Positions 17,639 to 25,874 of a DNA stretch of 44,099 nt are shown piece by piece (positions within the stretch are counted from its first letter, which is position 1; each line of letters begins with the position of its first letter). The stretch is from an uncultured Erysipelotrichaceae bacterium (lineage in GTDB: Bacteria; Bacillota_I; Bacilli_A; RF39; UBA660). Made by a program: the position numbers and the translations under genes. The notes beneath the pieces were generated by a model. It did not search any database, had not been told where the DNA came from, and worked only from the letters and a program-made list of their open reading frames with translations. The stretch covers positions 1 through 44,099 of the forward strand of contig CACZFH010000012.1 of assembly GCA_902780395.1 (NCBI GenBank). Direction: 5' to 3'.

Positions 17639-17670
17639 AACGAATATTTAAATAAACAGGAGGATGCTTC

Positions 17671-18117
17671 ATGAGTCTAAAAACAATGAAAAAAGAAGAG
17701 TTAGAATTATTATCTAATAAAGATATTGCTTTCATGATTCTAACAGAAGGAAAAAGAAAGTTAAATACCGCTGACTTATATCGAAAAATCATGAAATTAT
17801 TAGATTTACCTGAAAGCTATTTTGAAAAGAAAATAGCTGATTTCTATACAGCTTTAGCAACTGATAAAAGATTTATACTACTAGATAATGGAAAATGGGA
17901 TTTAAGAAGTAATCATACTTCAGATAAAATCATTAAAGTATCAGATGAAGATGATGAAGATGAAGAACAATCAGAAGATGAAGAAGAAAAACAGGAAGAA
18001 GAAATAGAAGAAGATAGTTTTGATGATAAAGAAGATGAAGAATATGATGAAGATACCAATGAAGAGCTAAAAGACTTAGTAGTAATAGACGAAGATGAAA
18101 TGGAATTAGAAGAATAA
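17671..18117 (+). CDS. rpoE: RNA polymerase delta subunit
   Basis: 148 residues. N-terminal HARE-HTH domain (about 5-85: ELLSNKDIAFMILTEGKRKL, DLYRKIMKLLDL, FILLDNGKWDLR). The C-terminal tail of some 60 residues is almost entirely Asp/Glu. This two-part plan is specific to delta of Firmicutes, which loosens polymerase from non-specific nucleic acid and speeds recycling. pyrG, the usual next gene in Bacillus, is absent. AGGAGG precedes ATG 17671. Confidence 0.95.
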   Translation: MSLKTMKKEELELLSNKDIAFMILTEGKRKLNTADLYRKIMKLLDLPESYFEKKIADFYTALATDKRFILLDNGKWDLRSNHTSDKIIKVSDEDDEDEEQSEDEEEKQEEEIEEDSFDDKEDEEYDEDTNEELKDLVVIDEDEMELEE

Positions 18118-18146
18118 AAACAATATTGCAAAGTATTGTTTTTTTA
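18117..18146 (+). terminator. terminator of rpoE
   Basis: AAAACAATA (18117-18125) pairs with TATTGTTTT (18134-18142), then more T. Confidence 0.88.
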
Positions 18147-18253
18147 CATAGTATTTACAGATAAAACCAGCACAAAAGATTGTAGTAAGCAAAATTATAT
18201 AGCATTTTAAAAGTAGGAAAGAATGTGTAAATATGAAAAATAATAAAAACTAA

Positions 18254-18282
18254 AAATAGATAGAATCTCTATCTATTTTCTA
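18254..18282 (+). terminator. orphan terminator-like hairpin before prfA
   Basis: AAATAGATAG pairs with CTATCTATTT around a short loop, with T on the 3' side. The stretch 18150-18250 before it has only a six-codon frame (ATG 18222, after AGTAGGAAAG), too short to call. The hairpin may insulate the prfA promoter or end a small untranslated RNA. Confidence 0.5.
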
Positions 18283-18301
18283 TGTAAAAAATACATAAAT
18301 A

Positions 18302-18310
18302 TGATATAAT
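18302..18310 (+). promoter_or_regulatory. extended -10 promoter of prfA-prmC
   Basis: TGATATAAT with a perfect -10 at 18305-18310. No clear -35. Confidence 0.72.
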
Positions 18311-18341
18311 AGGACTGAATTACGAAAGAATAGGTGATAAT

Positions 18342-19409
18342 ATGATAGAAAGATTAGAAGCAACTTTAGAAAAATATAATCAATTACAAGAAGAATTAAC
18401 CAAACCAGAAGTACTTTCAGATATAAAAAAGACTAGATCATATTCTAAAGAAATTTCTGAATTAGAAGATGTTGTAAATTGTTACAAAAGATACAAAAAA
18501 GTATTAGAAGATATTAATAATACAAGAGAAATGATAAAAGATCCGGAATTAGGAGAAATGGCTAAAGAGGAATTAAAAACTTTAGAAGCAGAAAAGGAAA
18601 AATTAGATTCTGAATTAGAAGTCTTATTAATACCAAAAGATCCTAATGATAGTAAAAACGTTATTATGGAGATTAGAGGAGCTGCTGGTGGAGATGAAGC
18701 AAATATTTTTGCCGGAGATTTATTTAGAATGTATACCAGATATGCTGAAAAACAAGGCTTTACATATCAAGTATATAACTCAGTTGATGGAACAGCTGGA
18801 GGTTTTAGCCAAATAGAATTAATCATTAAAGGAACAGGTGCTTATTCATTATTAAAATATGAAAGTGGATCTCATAGAGTACAAAGAGTACCAGTTACAG
18901 AATCTAATGGAAGATTACAAACCTCAACAGCAACTGTCTTAGTTATGCCAGAAGCCGATGAAGATGTTGAATTAGAAATAAATCCAAATGACTTAAGAAT
19001 TGATATTTATCGTTCAAGTGGTTGTGGAGGACAAGGTGTTAATACAACCGATTCAGCTGTTAGAATTACCCATCTTCCAACAGGCGTAGTAGTAACTTGT
19101 CAAAATGAAAGAAGCCAAATTCAAAATAAAGAACAAGCTATGAAAGTATTAAAATCACGTCTTTATGAACTTCAAGAACAAGAAAAGGCCGAAAAAGAAG
19201 GAAATGAAAGACGTAGTAAAATAGGAACAGGAGATAGAGCTGAGAAAATAAGAACATATAACTATCCTCAAAATAGAGTAACAGATCATAGAATTGGTTT
19301 TACTACAAATAGTTTAGATCGAGTAATGGATGGAGCTTTAGATGATATTATTAATGCCCTAATACAAGAAGACCAAAAAAGAAAACTACAAGGAGAAGAC
19401 AGTGAATAA
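18342..19409 (+). CDS. prfA: peptide chain release factor 1
   Basis: 355 residues. The stop-codon tripeptide position reads PVT (HRVQRVPVTES), the RF1-type PxT motif for UAA/UAG. The catalytic GGQ is in SSGCGGQGVNTTDSAVR (about residue 230); the residue before GGQ is Cys where Ala is usual. The C-terminal block TYNYPQNRVTDHRI is typical. As TGA is also a stop here, an RF2 gene (prfB) must exist elsewhere. It overlaps prmC by eight bases. Confidence 0.97.
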   Translation: MIERLEATLEKYNQLQEELTKPEVLSDIKKTRSYSKEISELEDVVNCYKRYKKVLEDINNTREMIKDPELGEMAKEELKTLEAEKEKLDSELEVLLIPKDPNDSKNVIMEIRGAAGGDEANIFAGDLFRMYTRYAEKQGFTYQVYNSVDGTAGGFSQIELIIKGTGAYSLLKYESGSHRVQRVPVTESNGRLQTSTATVLVMPEADEDVELEINPNDLRIDIYRSSGCGGQGVNTTDSAVRITHLPTGVVVTCQNERSQIQNKEQAMKVLKSRLYELQEQEKAEKEGNERRSKIGTGDRAEKIRTYNYPQNRVTDHRIGFTTNSLDRVMDGALDDIINALIQEDQKRKLQGEDSE

Positions 19410-20232
19410 TACCATAGAAGATCTACTAATATATGGAAAAAGTCATTGTCATAAAGATCATGCCAAAATCTTGTTAGCAGAACTTCTTCATAAAAATCCA
19501 TTAGAATTACTAAATTGCTTAAATGAAAAAGTAGATAATGAAAAAAAAGAGCTATATATAAAAGAGATAAAAGCCTTAGAAGAAGGAAAACCATTACAAT
19601 ATGTAATAGGAAATGTAAATTTCTATGGCAATAAATTTTATATTGATGAAAGAGTATTAATACCAAGATTTGAAACAGAAGAATTAGTAGAAAATACCAT
19701 TCAATATATAAATCAGTATTTTAAAGAACCAGTGGATATAATTGATTTAGGTTGTGGTAGTGGAGTTATAGGTATATCTTTAGAAAAAAAAGTTTCCACA
19801 AGAACTGTGGATTTAATTGATATTTCAAAAGATGCTCTAGCAGTTGCCAATATTAATAAAGAGCAATTACAAAGTAACGTAAATCTAATAGAAAGTGACT
19901 TTTTTCAAAATATAGATAAAAAATATGATGTCATTATATCTAATCCACCATATATATCAACAAAAGAAGAAATAGAAGAAATTGTTAAAAAAAATGAACC
20001 AGAATTAGCACTATATGCTGGAGAACAAGGCTTAGACTGCTATGAAAAAATAATAAAAGAGTTAAATAATCATATGAAATATAGATGCTTAATAGCCTTT
20101 GAAATAGGAATGAATCAAAAAAATGACATTATAGATTTAATTAATAAATCTTTAGAAAATGTCAAAATAATTGTAAAAAAGGATTTATCAGATAGAGAAA
20201 GAATGTTATTTATATTAAAAAATCTTGAATAA
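19402..20232 (+). CDS. prmC: release-factor glutamine methyltransferase
   Basis: 276 residues. N-terminal helical domain, then a Rossmann methyltransferase with DLGCGSGVIGISL (about 115) and the catalytic NPPYIS (about 180). It methylates the Gln of the GGQ motif of RF1/RF2. The GTG start at 19402 overlaps prfA; AAGGAG lies in the end of prfA. The prfA-prmC pair followed by spoIIR copies the Bacillus order. Confidence 0.95.
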   Translation: MNNTIEDLLIYGKSHCHKDHAKILLAELLHKNPLELLNCLNEKVDNEKKELYIKEIKALEEGKPLQYVIGNVNFYGNKFYIDERVLIPRFETEELVENTIQYINQYFKEPVDIIDLGCGSGVIGISLEKKVSTRTVDLIDISKDALAVANINKEQLQSNVNLIESDFFQNIDKKYDVIISNPPYISTKEEIEEIVKKNEPELALYAGEQGLDCYEKIIKELNNHMKYRCLIAFEIGMNQKNDIIDLINKSLENVKIIVKKDLSDRERMLFILKNLE

Positions 20233-20245
20233 AAAAGAAAAAAAC

Positions 20246-20274
20246 AACTCACTATGAAAATGGGTGAGTTTTTT
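20246..20274 (+). terminator. terminator of prfA-prmC that overlaps the spoIIR start region
   Basis: AACTCAC (20246-20252) pairs with GTGAGTT (20264-20270), followed by four more T. The 3' arm includes the GGGTGA that is the Shine-Dalgarno of spoIIR, and the T-run ends two bases before the spoIIR ATG. Confidence 0.8.
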
Positions 20275-20275
20275 A

Positions 20276-20779
20276 ATGAAAAAAATATTTTGGATAATAA
20301 TTATATTAGTATTAGGATATAGTCTTATACAAACAGAAAAAATAATCATTCCTAAAGAATCTATTCGTCTTAGAGTAATTGCTAACAGTAATAGTACAAA
20401 AGACCAAGCTATCAAAAAAGAAGTATCAAAAAGATTAGTAAACAAACTAAGAAAAAATCAAAAAGAGACAATGGAAGAAACCAGAGATTATATAAAAAAA
20501 GAGCTTCCTACCTTTGAAAGAATTATCAGTAAAACATTACAAGAAAATCAAATAGATAAAGATTTTAAAATACAATACGGTAATAATTATTTTCCTAAGA
20601 AAGAATATGATAATATCATATATGAAGAAGGTGAATATGAATCATTAGTAGTTTCACTAGGAAAAGGGACAGGTAAGAATTATTGGTGCGTATTATTCCC
20701 ACCTCTATGTTTTATAGATGAAACCAAAAATATTCAATATAAATCATGGATAAAGGAAATAATAGAGAAGTATTTTTAA
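20276..20779 (+). CDS. spoIIR: stage II sporulation protein R
   Basis: 167 residues from ATG 20276. GGGTGA (20262-20267) is at the right distance, whereas the in-frame GTG at 20264 lies inside the terminator arm and has no site of its own. N-terminal signal or anchor (KKIFWIIIILVLGYSLIQ), then RLRVIANSNSTKDQAIKKEV and the diagnostic block GKNYWCVLFPPLCFID. SpoIIR is secreted from the forespore and triggers SpoIIGA to process pro-sigma-E. Position behind prmC is as in Bacillus. It indicates a sporulation pathway in the organism or its recent ancestry. Confidence 0.93.
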   Translation: MKKIFWIIIILVLGYSLIQTEKIIIPKESIRLRVIANSNSTKDQAIKKEVSKRLVNKLRKNQKETMEETRDYIKKELPTFERIISKTLQENQIDKDFKIQYGNNYFPKKEYDNIIYEEGEYESLVVSLGKGTGKNYWCVLFPPLCFIDETKNIQYKSWIKEIIEKYF

Positions 20780-20812
20780 GAAAAGAAAGAATAAAATATA
20801 TAAGGTGATAGA

Positions 20813-21349
20813 ATGTTATCCTTCCTTATATATTTTTTTATAGGAATCAGTCTAAGTATGGATGCTTTTTCCCTAGCATTTTCCCTATCAATAAATCATT
20901 TAGAAAAGAGTCAAACAACTAAAATGTCTCTTTTAGTTGGCTTTTTTCACTTAATAATGCCTCTTCTTGGGAGTAAAATAGGATTTATAGTACAGAAAAA
21001 AGAATTTATAAATCCAAATTTAATAGTAGAATTTATATTTATTCTATTAATAATTGAAATGATACGAGAAAGAAAAAAAGATACCAAAATTCTTTCATTA
21101 TCTGATCTAACCATATTATTATTAGCTTTTACAGTTAGCATTGATAGTTTTAGCGTAGGACTAGCTCTTAGTATGCAACAAGAAAATGTTTTATTAGCAA
21201 GCATAATCTTTTCAGTAATAAGTAGTACTATCACCCAATTAGGTATTATTCTAGGGCAAACTATTTCTAAACAAAACCAAGAAAAAATGGAAATAATAGG
21301 AATTATCATTCTTGTTATTATTACCATATATTATTATTTTAAGAGATAA
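20813..21349 (+). CDS. mntP: MntP-like manganese efflux pump
   Basis: 178 residues, six hydrophobic segments. Two halves each carry the family signature: SMDAFSLAFS (about 15) and SIDSFSVGLALS (about 110), the repeated Asp-containing motif of MntP (DUF204), which exports Mn2+. mntP also lies near spoIIR in Bacillus subtilis. Some clostridial members of this fold are called sporulation membrane proteins, so the substrate is inferred. AAGGTGATAGA precedes ATG. Confidence 0.78.
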   Translation: MLSFLIYFFIGISLSMDAFSLAFSLSINHLEKSQTTKMSLLVGFFHLIMPLLGSKIGFIVQKKEFINPNLIVEFIFILLIIEMIRERKKDTKILSLSDLTILLLAFTVSIDSFSVGLALSMQQENVLLASIIFSVISSTITQLGIILGQTISKQNQEKMEIIGIIILVIITIYYYFKR

Positions 21350-21384
21350 TTGACGACAAATAATACTGTTTTATAGCCAAAAAA

Positions 21385-21413
21385 TTGACAAAAAGCCAGG
21401 AATTACTTATGAT
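21385..21413 (+). promoter_or_regulatory. promoter of fba-murA
   Basis: Perfect -35 TTGACA (21385-21390), 17-base spacer, -10 TATGAT (21408-21413). Transcription would begin at about 21420, which excludes any protein start before 21420. Confidence 0.85.
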
Positions 21414-21429
21414 TAAGTTGGGTGATAAG

Positions 21430-22275
21430 ATGTTAGTAAATTTTAATGAAATGTTACAAAATGCAAAGAAAGGAAAATATGCTGTACCTCATTTCAATAT
21501 AAATGATTTAGAGTGGACAAAGTATATCTTAGAAGAATGTCAAAATGAGAATACTCCAGTAATATTAGGAGTTAGTGAAGGAGCCGCTAAATACATGGGT
21601 GGATTTAACACCATAGCAGGAATGGTAAAGGGATTAATCCAAGACTTAGGTATAACTATACCAGTATGTCTACATGTAGACCACGGAACTTCATTTGAAA
21701 CATGTAAAAAAGCCATAGATGCCGGCTTTACCTCAGTAATGATTGATGCTTCTAAATTACCATTAGAAGAAAATGTTAAAACAACCAAAGAAGTAGTAGA
21801 ATATGCTCATAGCAGAGGAGTATCCGTAGAAGCTGAAGTAGGACATATCGGAGGTACAGAAGATAATATTACTAGTACAGAAACAAATGCTACCTTAGAA
21901 GAATGTGAAGTAATTTATCAACAAACAGGTATTGATGCCTTAGCTCCTGCCTTAGGAAGTGTTCATGGATTCTATAAAGGAGAACCAAATCTAGATTTTG
22001 ATAGAATGAAAAAAATAAATGAAATGTTACCAATTCCACTAGTACTTCATGGAGGAAGTGGAATTCCAGACGATAAAATTGCTATGGCTATTCAATGTGG
22101 TACATCAAAAATAAATGTAAATACCGAAATTCAAGATGCTTGGTCAAAAGCTGTAAGAGAATTTTTACAAAATGATGATAAAGCAATCGATCCACGAAAA
22201 ATAATTGGTAGTGGAGAAAAAGCCATAAAAGAGAAAGTGAGAGAAAAAATAGAACTTTTTCAAAAAACAAAATAA
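21430..22275 (+). CDS. fba: class II fructose-bisphosphate aldolase
   Basis: 281 residues from ATG 21430 (GGTGAT just upstream). The frame is open further back, but that extension contains the promoter, and family members begin at this MLVNFNEML. Motifs: HVDHGTSFE (zinc ligand), [18 protein letters not shown] and KINVNTEIQ. It cleaves fructose-1,6-bisphosphate in glycolysis. Followed by murA after 15 bases, as in the Bacillus fba-murA region. Confidence 0.95.
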   Translation: MLVNFNEMLQNAKKGKYAVPHFNINDLEWTKYILEECQNENTPVILGVSEGAAKYMGGFNTIAGMVKGLIQDLGITIPVCLHVDHGTSFETCKKAIDAGFTSVMIDASKLPLEENVKTTKEVVEYAHSRGVSVEAEVGHIGGTEDNITSTETNATLEECEVIYQQTGIDALAPALGSVHGFYKGEPNLDFDRMKKINEMLPIPLVLHGGSGIPDDKIAMAIQCGTSKINVNTEIQDAWSKAVREFLQNDDKAIDPRKIIGSGEKAIKEKVREKIELFQKTK

Positions 22276-22290
22276 TCCAGGAGGGAAACA

Positions 22291-23547
22291 ATGAAAATAA
22301 TTGAAATAGAAGGTGGAAGACAACTTTCTGGAACAATTAGAATAAGTGGAGCCAAAAATGCCACTGTTGCTTTAATACCAGCAGCAATATTAACCGATGA
22401 AGAAGCAACTATCTGCAATGTTCCAGAAATAACCGATACGGATGCTTTATGTGATATCCTAAAAATTTTGAATGTAAAAGTAAATCGTTCCACTGAAAGT
22501 CTAGTGATTAACACCAAAGACATGAAAAATGTTAGTATAGAAGAAGAATATTCCAAAAAATTAAGAGCTTCATACTATTTTATGGGTGCATTACTAGGAA
22601 AATACAAAAAAGTAGAAATGTATTTTCCAGGAGGTTGTTCGATTGGAGCAAGACCAATTGACCTACATTTAAAAGGATTTGAAGCATTAGGAGCAACCAT
22701 TACCAATGAGAAGAATAAATATATTGTTGAAGCTAAAGAATTAAAAGGAGCAAATATTTATTTAGACTTTGCCTCAGTAGGAGCAACTATTAATATCATG
22801 TTAGCAGCTGTTCGTGCTAAAGGAAAAACAATTATTGATAATGCTGCCAAAGAACCAGAAATTGTAAATGTCGCAACATTCTTGAATAATATGGGAGCAA
22901 AAATACAAGGAGCAGGAACTTCAACAATCAAAATAGAAGGAGTAGATCACTTACATAAATGTTTCCATGAAGTTATACCTGATAGAATAGAAGCTGGAAC
23001 TTATATAATTATTGGAGCCTTATGTGGAAATCCATTGAAAATAGACAATGTAATTCCAGAACACGTAGATGCTTTAATATCAAAATTAGAAGAATTAGGA
23101 ATTAATATGGAAGTAGGACTAGATTATGTAACAGTTTTAAATAGCCCAGAAAAATTAAAAGCAACTAATATAAAAACAGCCGTATTTCCAGGTTTTGCCA
23201 CAGATCTACAACAACCATTTACTGTACTATTAACACAAGCAGAGGGTAGATCCAAAGTTACCGAAACTATTTTTGAAAATCGTTTCATGCATATACCATA
23301 CTTGAAAGCTTTAGGAGCTGATATAACAATAAAAAATCAAACAGCAACAATTGATGGCCCTACAAAGCTAAAAGGAACAGAAGTAGTAGCCACCGACTTA
23401 AGAGCCGGAGCCGCTATGGTAGCAGCAGGCCTAAAAGCCGAAGGAACAACAACCATTACTAATGCTGAACACATCTTAAGAGGCTATGAACAAATTATCG
23501 AAAAACTTACTGCTGTAGGTGCTAAAATAAGAATAAAAGAAATATAA
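22291..23547 (+). CDS. murA: UDP-N-acetylglucosamine 1-carboxyvinyltransferase
   Basis: 418 residues, full length. The active-site loop is intact: PGGCSIGARPIDLH (the Cys attacked by fosfomycin, about residue 114). The N-terminal GGRQLSGTIRISGAKN and C-terminal DLRAGAAMVAAGL are typical. It makes the first committed precursor of peptidoglycan. By its fba-linked position it corresponds to the Bacillus murAB/murZ copy. AGGAGGG precedes the ATG. Confidence 0.96.
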   Translation: MKIIEIEGGRQLSGTIRISGAKNATVALIPAAILTDEEATICNVPEITDTDALCDILKILNVKVNRSTESLVINTKDMKNVSIEEEYSKKLRASYYFMGALLGKYKKVEMYFPGGCSIGARPIDLHLKGFEALGATITNEKNKYIVEAKELKGANIYLDFASVGATINIMLAAVRAKGKTIIDNAAKEPEIVNVATFLNNMGAKIQGAGTSTIKIEGVDHLHKCFHEVIPDRIEAGTYIIIGALCGNPLKIDNVIPEHVDALISKLEELGINMEVGLDYVTVLNSPEKLKATNIKTAVFPGFATDLQQPFTVLLTQAEGRSKVTETIFENRFMHIPYLKALGADITIKNQTATIDGPTKLKGTEVVATDLRAGAAMVAAGLKAEGTTTITNAEHILRGYEQIIEKLTAVGAKIRIKEI

Positions 23548-23571
23548 TGAAATAAGTATATTTCTTTTTTT
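23539..23571 (+). terminator. terminator of fba-murA
   Basis: GAAATATA/TATATTTC perfect 8-bp stem (23539-23546 with 23557-23564) and a T7 run. GGAGGA, the ribosome-binding site of the next gene, starts right behind it. Confidence 0.85.
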
Positions 23572-23580
23572 GGAGGAAAA

Positions 23581-24279
23581 ATGAAAAGAGTAATAAAATT
23601 ATCTATATTAATATTAATAAGCTTATCAGTTTACTTTATATATCAAGAAACCAATCATAAAAATATAAAAATATTAGTATTAGGAGATAGTTTATCCCTA
23701 GGAATAAATTCATATGGTATTAAAGAATATGGGTATGTAGATTACTATAAAGACTATCTAGTAAAAAAAAATAAAAAAATATCAATAAATAAAGATTATT
23801 CTAAAAAAGAATTAACCATAGAAGAATTAAAAGAAAAGATAAAAACTACACCAAGTTTAAAAAAAGAACTAAGTGAATCTCATCAAATAATATTAAATGT
23901 AGGATATAATGATTTACTATATAAACTAAGTCTAGAACAAAATAATAAAAACTTAAATTTAAATAAAAATATAAAAGAAATAGAAAGCTCTTATCAAGAA
24001 CTAATAAAAGAAATTGATAAATACTACAATAATTCCATCATTTTAATAGGATATCCCCCCTCTAATCAAGATGATTATTATAAAAATATAGGAATAAAAA
24101 AAATTAATAAGATTCTAAAAAACACCCCAAAGAGTAGTTACATTGATACTTATCAATTACTTAATCATAAAGAATTATTTTTTTCTAATCCCCATAGTTA
24201 TTATCCGAATCGTTATGGATATCAAGCTATTGCTAAGAAAATAATTGAAAAAACACTTGAAAAACAAGAAATAATTTGA
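23581..24279 (+). CDS. SGNH/GDSL-like hydrolase with a changed block V
   Basis: 232 residues. N-terminal signal or anchor (KLSILILISLSVYFIYQE), block I LGDSLSLG (about residue 38, nucleophile Ser), block III-like NVGYND (about 106). The C-terminal block V, normally DxxHPNxxGY, reads HSYYPNRYGY, so the usual catalytic Asp and His positions are His and Tyr. It should sit outside the membrane. Substrate unknown; either a variant active site or loss of activity. The gap to murA contains only the murA terminator and a GGAGGA site. Confidence 0.75.
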   Translation: MKRVIKLSILILISLSVYFIYQETNHKNIKILVLGDSLSLGINSYGIKEYGYVDYYKDYLVKKNKKISINKDYSKKELTIEELKEKIKTTPSLKKELSESHQIILNVGYNDLLYKLSLEQNNKNLNLNKNIKEIESSYQELIKEIDKYYNNSIILIGYPPSNQDDYYKNIGIKKINKILKNTPKSSYIDTYQLLNHKELFFSNPHSYYPNRYGYQAIAKKIIEKTLEKQEII

Positions 24280-24285
24280 TATATT
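24257..24285 (+). promoter_or_regulatory. promoter of rpmE
   Basis: TTGAAA (24257-24262), 17-base spacer, TATATT (24280-24285), located at the end of the SGNH gene. Start expected near 24292. Confidence 0.72.
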
Positions 24286-24304
24286 AAGTACGCATTGAAT
24301 TACT

Positions 24305-24323
24305 ATGACAAATAGTTTGTCAT
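24305..24323 (+). promoter_or_regulatory. rpmE leader hairpin
   Basis: ATGACAAA and TTTGTCAT form a perfect 8-bp stem with loop TAG directly before GGCGGAAGGAG. Firmicutes rpmE genes have a described L31 leader motif; this could be its local form, but I cannot confirm the match. Confidence 0.5.
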
Positions 24324-24341
24324 GGCGGAAGGAGAGATAAT

Positions 24342-24557
24342 ATGAAAAAGGATATACATCCAGAAAGTAAAGAATGCAAAGTAACATGTGCTTGTGGAAA
24401 TACTTTTACTTGTAAATCAACAAAGTCAGAAATAAACGTTGAAATTTGTTCAGAATGTCATCCATTCTATACAGGAAAACAAAGTAGAGCATCTCGTGCA
24501 GGAAGAGTTGACAAATTTAATAAAAAATATGGATTTACAAACAAAGAAGCAGAATAA
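24342..24557 (+). CDS. rpmE: 50S ribosomal protein L31, zinc-binding type
   Basis: 71 residues. It has CACGNTF and later [12 protein letters not shown], so four Cys for zinc (C+ form). The DIHPE start and HPFYTGKQ block are diagnostic. Zinc-binding L31 is usually exchanged for a zinc-free form under zinc limitation. AAGGAGAG precedes ATG 24342. Confidence 0.96.
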   Translation: MKKDIHPESKECKVTCACGNTFTCKSTKSEINVEICSECHPFYTGKQSRASRAGRVDKFNKKYGFTNKEAE

Positions 24558-24579
24558 AGTAGATTTTTCTACTTTTTTT
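24556..24579 (+). terminator. terminator of rpmE
   Basis: AAAGTAGA/TCTACTTT perfect 8-bp stem (24556-24563 with 24568-24575), T4 loop and T-run. Confidence 0.9.
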
Positions 24580-24606
24580 GTTATAATAATTTTGGGGGTA
24601 AGACAT

Positions 24607-24807
24607 ATGGAAAATCAAGATGAATCTTATGATGCATTTTTAACACTACCTACTGACAATGACTCTCTTTACGATAAAGAAGATGATTTTAGTTTTTACT
24701 ATGAAATGAATCTATCTGAAATTGAATCACTAAAAGAAGATAGACTTATTACTTGGTATAATAAAGAGATAGAAGCTTTGAAAATAGATGCACTTGCTAA
24801 CAAGTAA
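24607..24807 (+). pseudogene. hypothetical protein, N-terminal part, frameshifted
   Basis: 66 codons (MENQDESYDAFLTLPTDNDS...). GGGGGT at 24594 gives a good ribosome-binding site, and a TATAAT lies at 24582-24587. The frame closes at TAA 24805, but a second open frame that has no ribosome-binding site of its own takes over at 24801 (frame shifted by one base backwards) and runs to 25199. The two together read as one acidic-then-basic protein of about 198 residues. I do not recognise the family. Confidence 0.6.
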
Positions 24808-25199
24808 TTGACAATAACTATGGTAAGTCATTACTAGATATTTATAACATGATAGAGCAAGAAGCCAAGAATCATAAAAGTAAATATTGGTTTCCCAATC
24901 ATTATGTAACCCTTCATTATAAAAATATAGAAAGTAAAGCAAAAAAATCATGTTCATGTGATTTTTGTGCCTGTAAAATCAATCTAGGAAAAACAAAAAT
25001 AAGATATAGGCCCTTAATAATAGATAATGATACTAATAGAAAATATGTTTTGAATTATACAATACATTTAAGTAGTTTTGATACAATTGGTACTACAGAT
25101 ATATATTATGACCATTTAACACAAAAAAAAGGGAGAAAATTCTATCCCAAAGAACTAAAAAGAAAGGTGAAAAAAAATGAGATTAGGATTAGCAAGTGA
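24801..25199 (+). pseudogene. hypothetical protein, C-terminal part, frameshifted
   Basis: Open from CAA 24801; the first ATG is 24849 but nothing like a Shine-Dalgarno precedes it, and the reading before it (VIDNNYGKSLLDIYN) looks like real protein. A cysteine cluster CSCDFCAC near the middle could bind metal. The C-terminus is basic and overlaps rpiB by 23 bases. Either a true frameshift mutation, a programmed shift, or a sequencing error in the TAACAAG stretch (24798-24804). Confidence 0.6.
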
Positions 25200-25635
25200 T
25201 CATAGAGGATTTACTCTAAAAGAACAAATAAAAGAAACATTAAAAGATGAGCATGAAGAAATAGAAATTATAGACTATGGTACTGATAATGATGAATCAA
25301 CAGATTACCCAGACTATGCTTTCAAATTAGGAGAAGCAGTCGCTAACAATAAAGTGGATTTTGGAGTTGCTATTTGTGGGACAGGTATTGGAATAAGTAT
25401 AGCTTGCAATAAAGTAAAAGGAGTACGCTGTGCTAAAGTAGATAGCAAAGAAGACGCCCTAGCAACAAGAATAGATAATGATTCTAATATTATTGCTTTT
25501 GGAGAAAAAACACCAATTGAAAAAGCAATGGGAATGATTAATATTTTTATAAATACTCCGTGCTCTACGGCCGATAAACATGTTAGAAGAAGAAATAAAA
25601 TAAAACAATATGAGGAGAACAACTATGACAGGTAA
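25177..25635 (+). CDS. rpiB: ribose-5-phosphate isomerase B
   Basis: 152 residues of the RpiB/LacAB fold. MRLGLASDHRGFTLKE, DYGTDNDESTDYPDYA, the catalytic-loop CGTGIGISIACNKVKGVRCA and a late Arg pair (HVRRRNK). It interconverts ribulose-5-phosphate and ribose-5-phosphate. LacAB specificity is less likely because no lac genes are near and a Bacillus rpiB homologue (ywlF) lies in the corresponding spoIIR region. AAAGGTG precedes ATG 25177. Confidence 0.92.
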   Translation: MRLGLASDHRGFTLKEQIKETLKDEHEEIEIIDYGTDNDESTDYPDYAFKLGEAVANNKVDFGVAICGTGIGISIACNKVKGVRCAKVDSKEDALATRIDNDSNIIAFGEKTPIEKAMGMINIFINTPCSTADKHVRRRNKIKQYEENNYDR

Positions 25636-25822
25636 ATTTTTTCTCTATTGTGCAATAACATTTTTAGTAATATGGGCAATGGATTCTATTAATATTAATG
25701 GAATATTTAAAAAGAATAGAATATTACAAGCAAGAGTATTATATTTTCTATTAGGAATAAGTATGATCTATTTAGTAACAAACTTTATATGGGATTTATT
25801 TCTTTCTATAAAAATAGTTTAA
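25625..25822 (+). CDS. DUF1146 small membrane protein (YwzB-like)
   Basis: 65 residues from ATG 25625, with GAGGAGAAC upstream inside rpiB; the longer in-frame start at 25610 would lie on the ribosome-binding site itself. Two membrane helices separated by a basic loop (KKNRILQARVLYFLLG). In Bacillus ywzB stands near spoIIQ and mbl; here it is followed by exactly those genes. Function unknown. Overlaps rpiB by 11 bases. Confidence 0.75.
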   Translation: MTGKFFLYCAITFLVIWAMDSININGIFKKNRILQARVLYFLLGISMIYLVTNFIWDLFLSIKIV

Positions 25823-25850
25823 AAAAGAAGTATAATTCTTTTTTTTTAGT
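25823..25850 (+). terminator. terminator behind the YwzB-like gene
   Basis: AAAGAA/TTCTTT short stem around GTATAA, followed by about nine T. Confidence 0.7.
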
Positions 25851-25874
25851 CAATACTCTTATTGAGGTGACAAT

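Noticed and set aside
17913-18131. Serine-rich open frame on the minus strand
   Set aside because: It is the complement of the Asp/Glu-rich tail of rpoE (GAA/GAT read backwards as TTC/ATC); a composition artefact.
22291-23547. Possible use of TGA as a sense codon (Mycoplasma code)
   Set aside because: Genes end normally at TGA (for example ung), Trp is encoded by TGG throughout, and full-length proteins need no read-through.
24439-24606. Upstream extension of the gene at 24607 into rpmE
   Set aside because: Overlaps rpmE in another frame and crosses its terminator; GGGGGT directly before ATG 24607 marks the true start.
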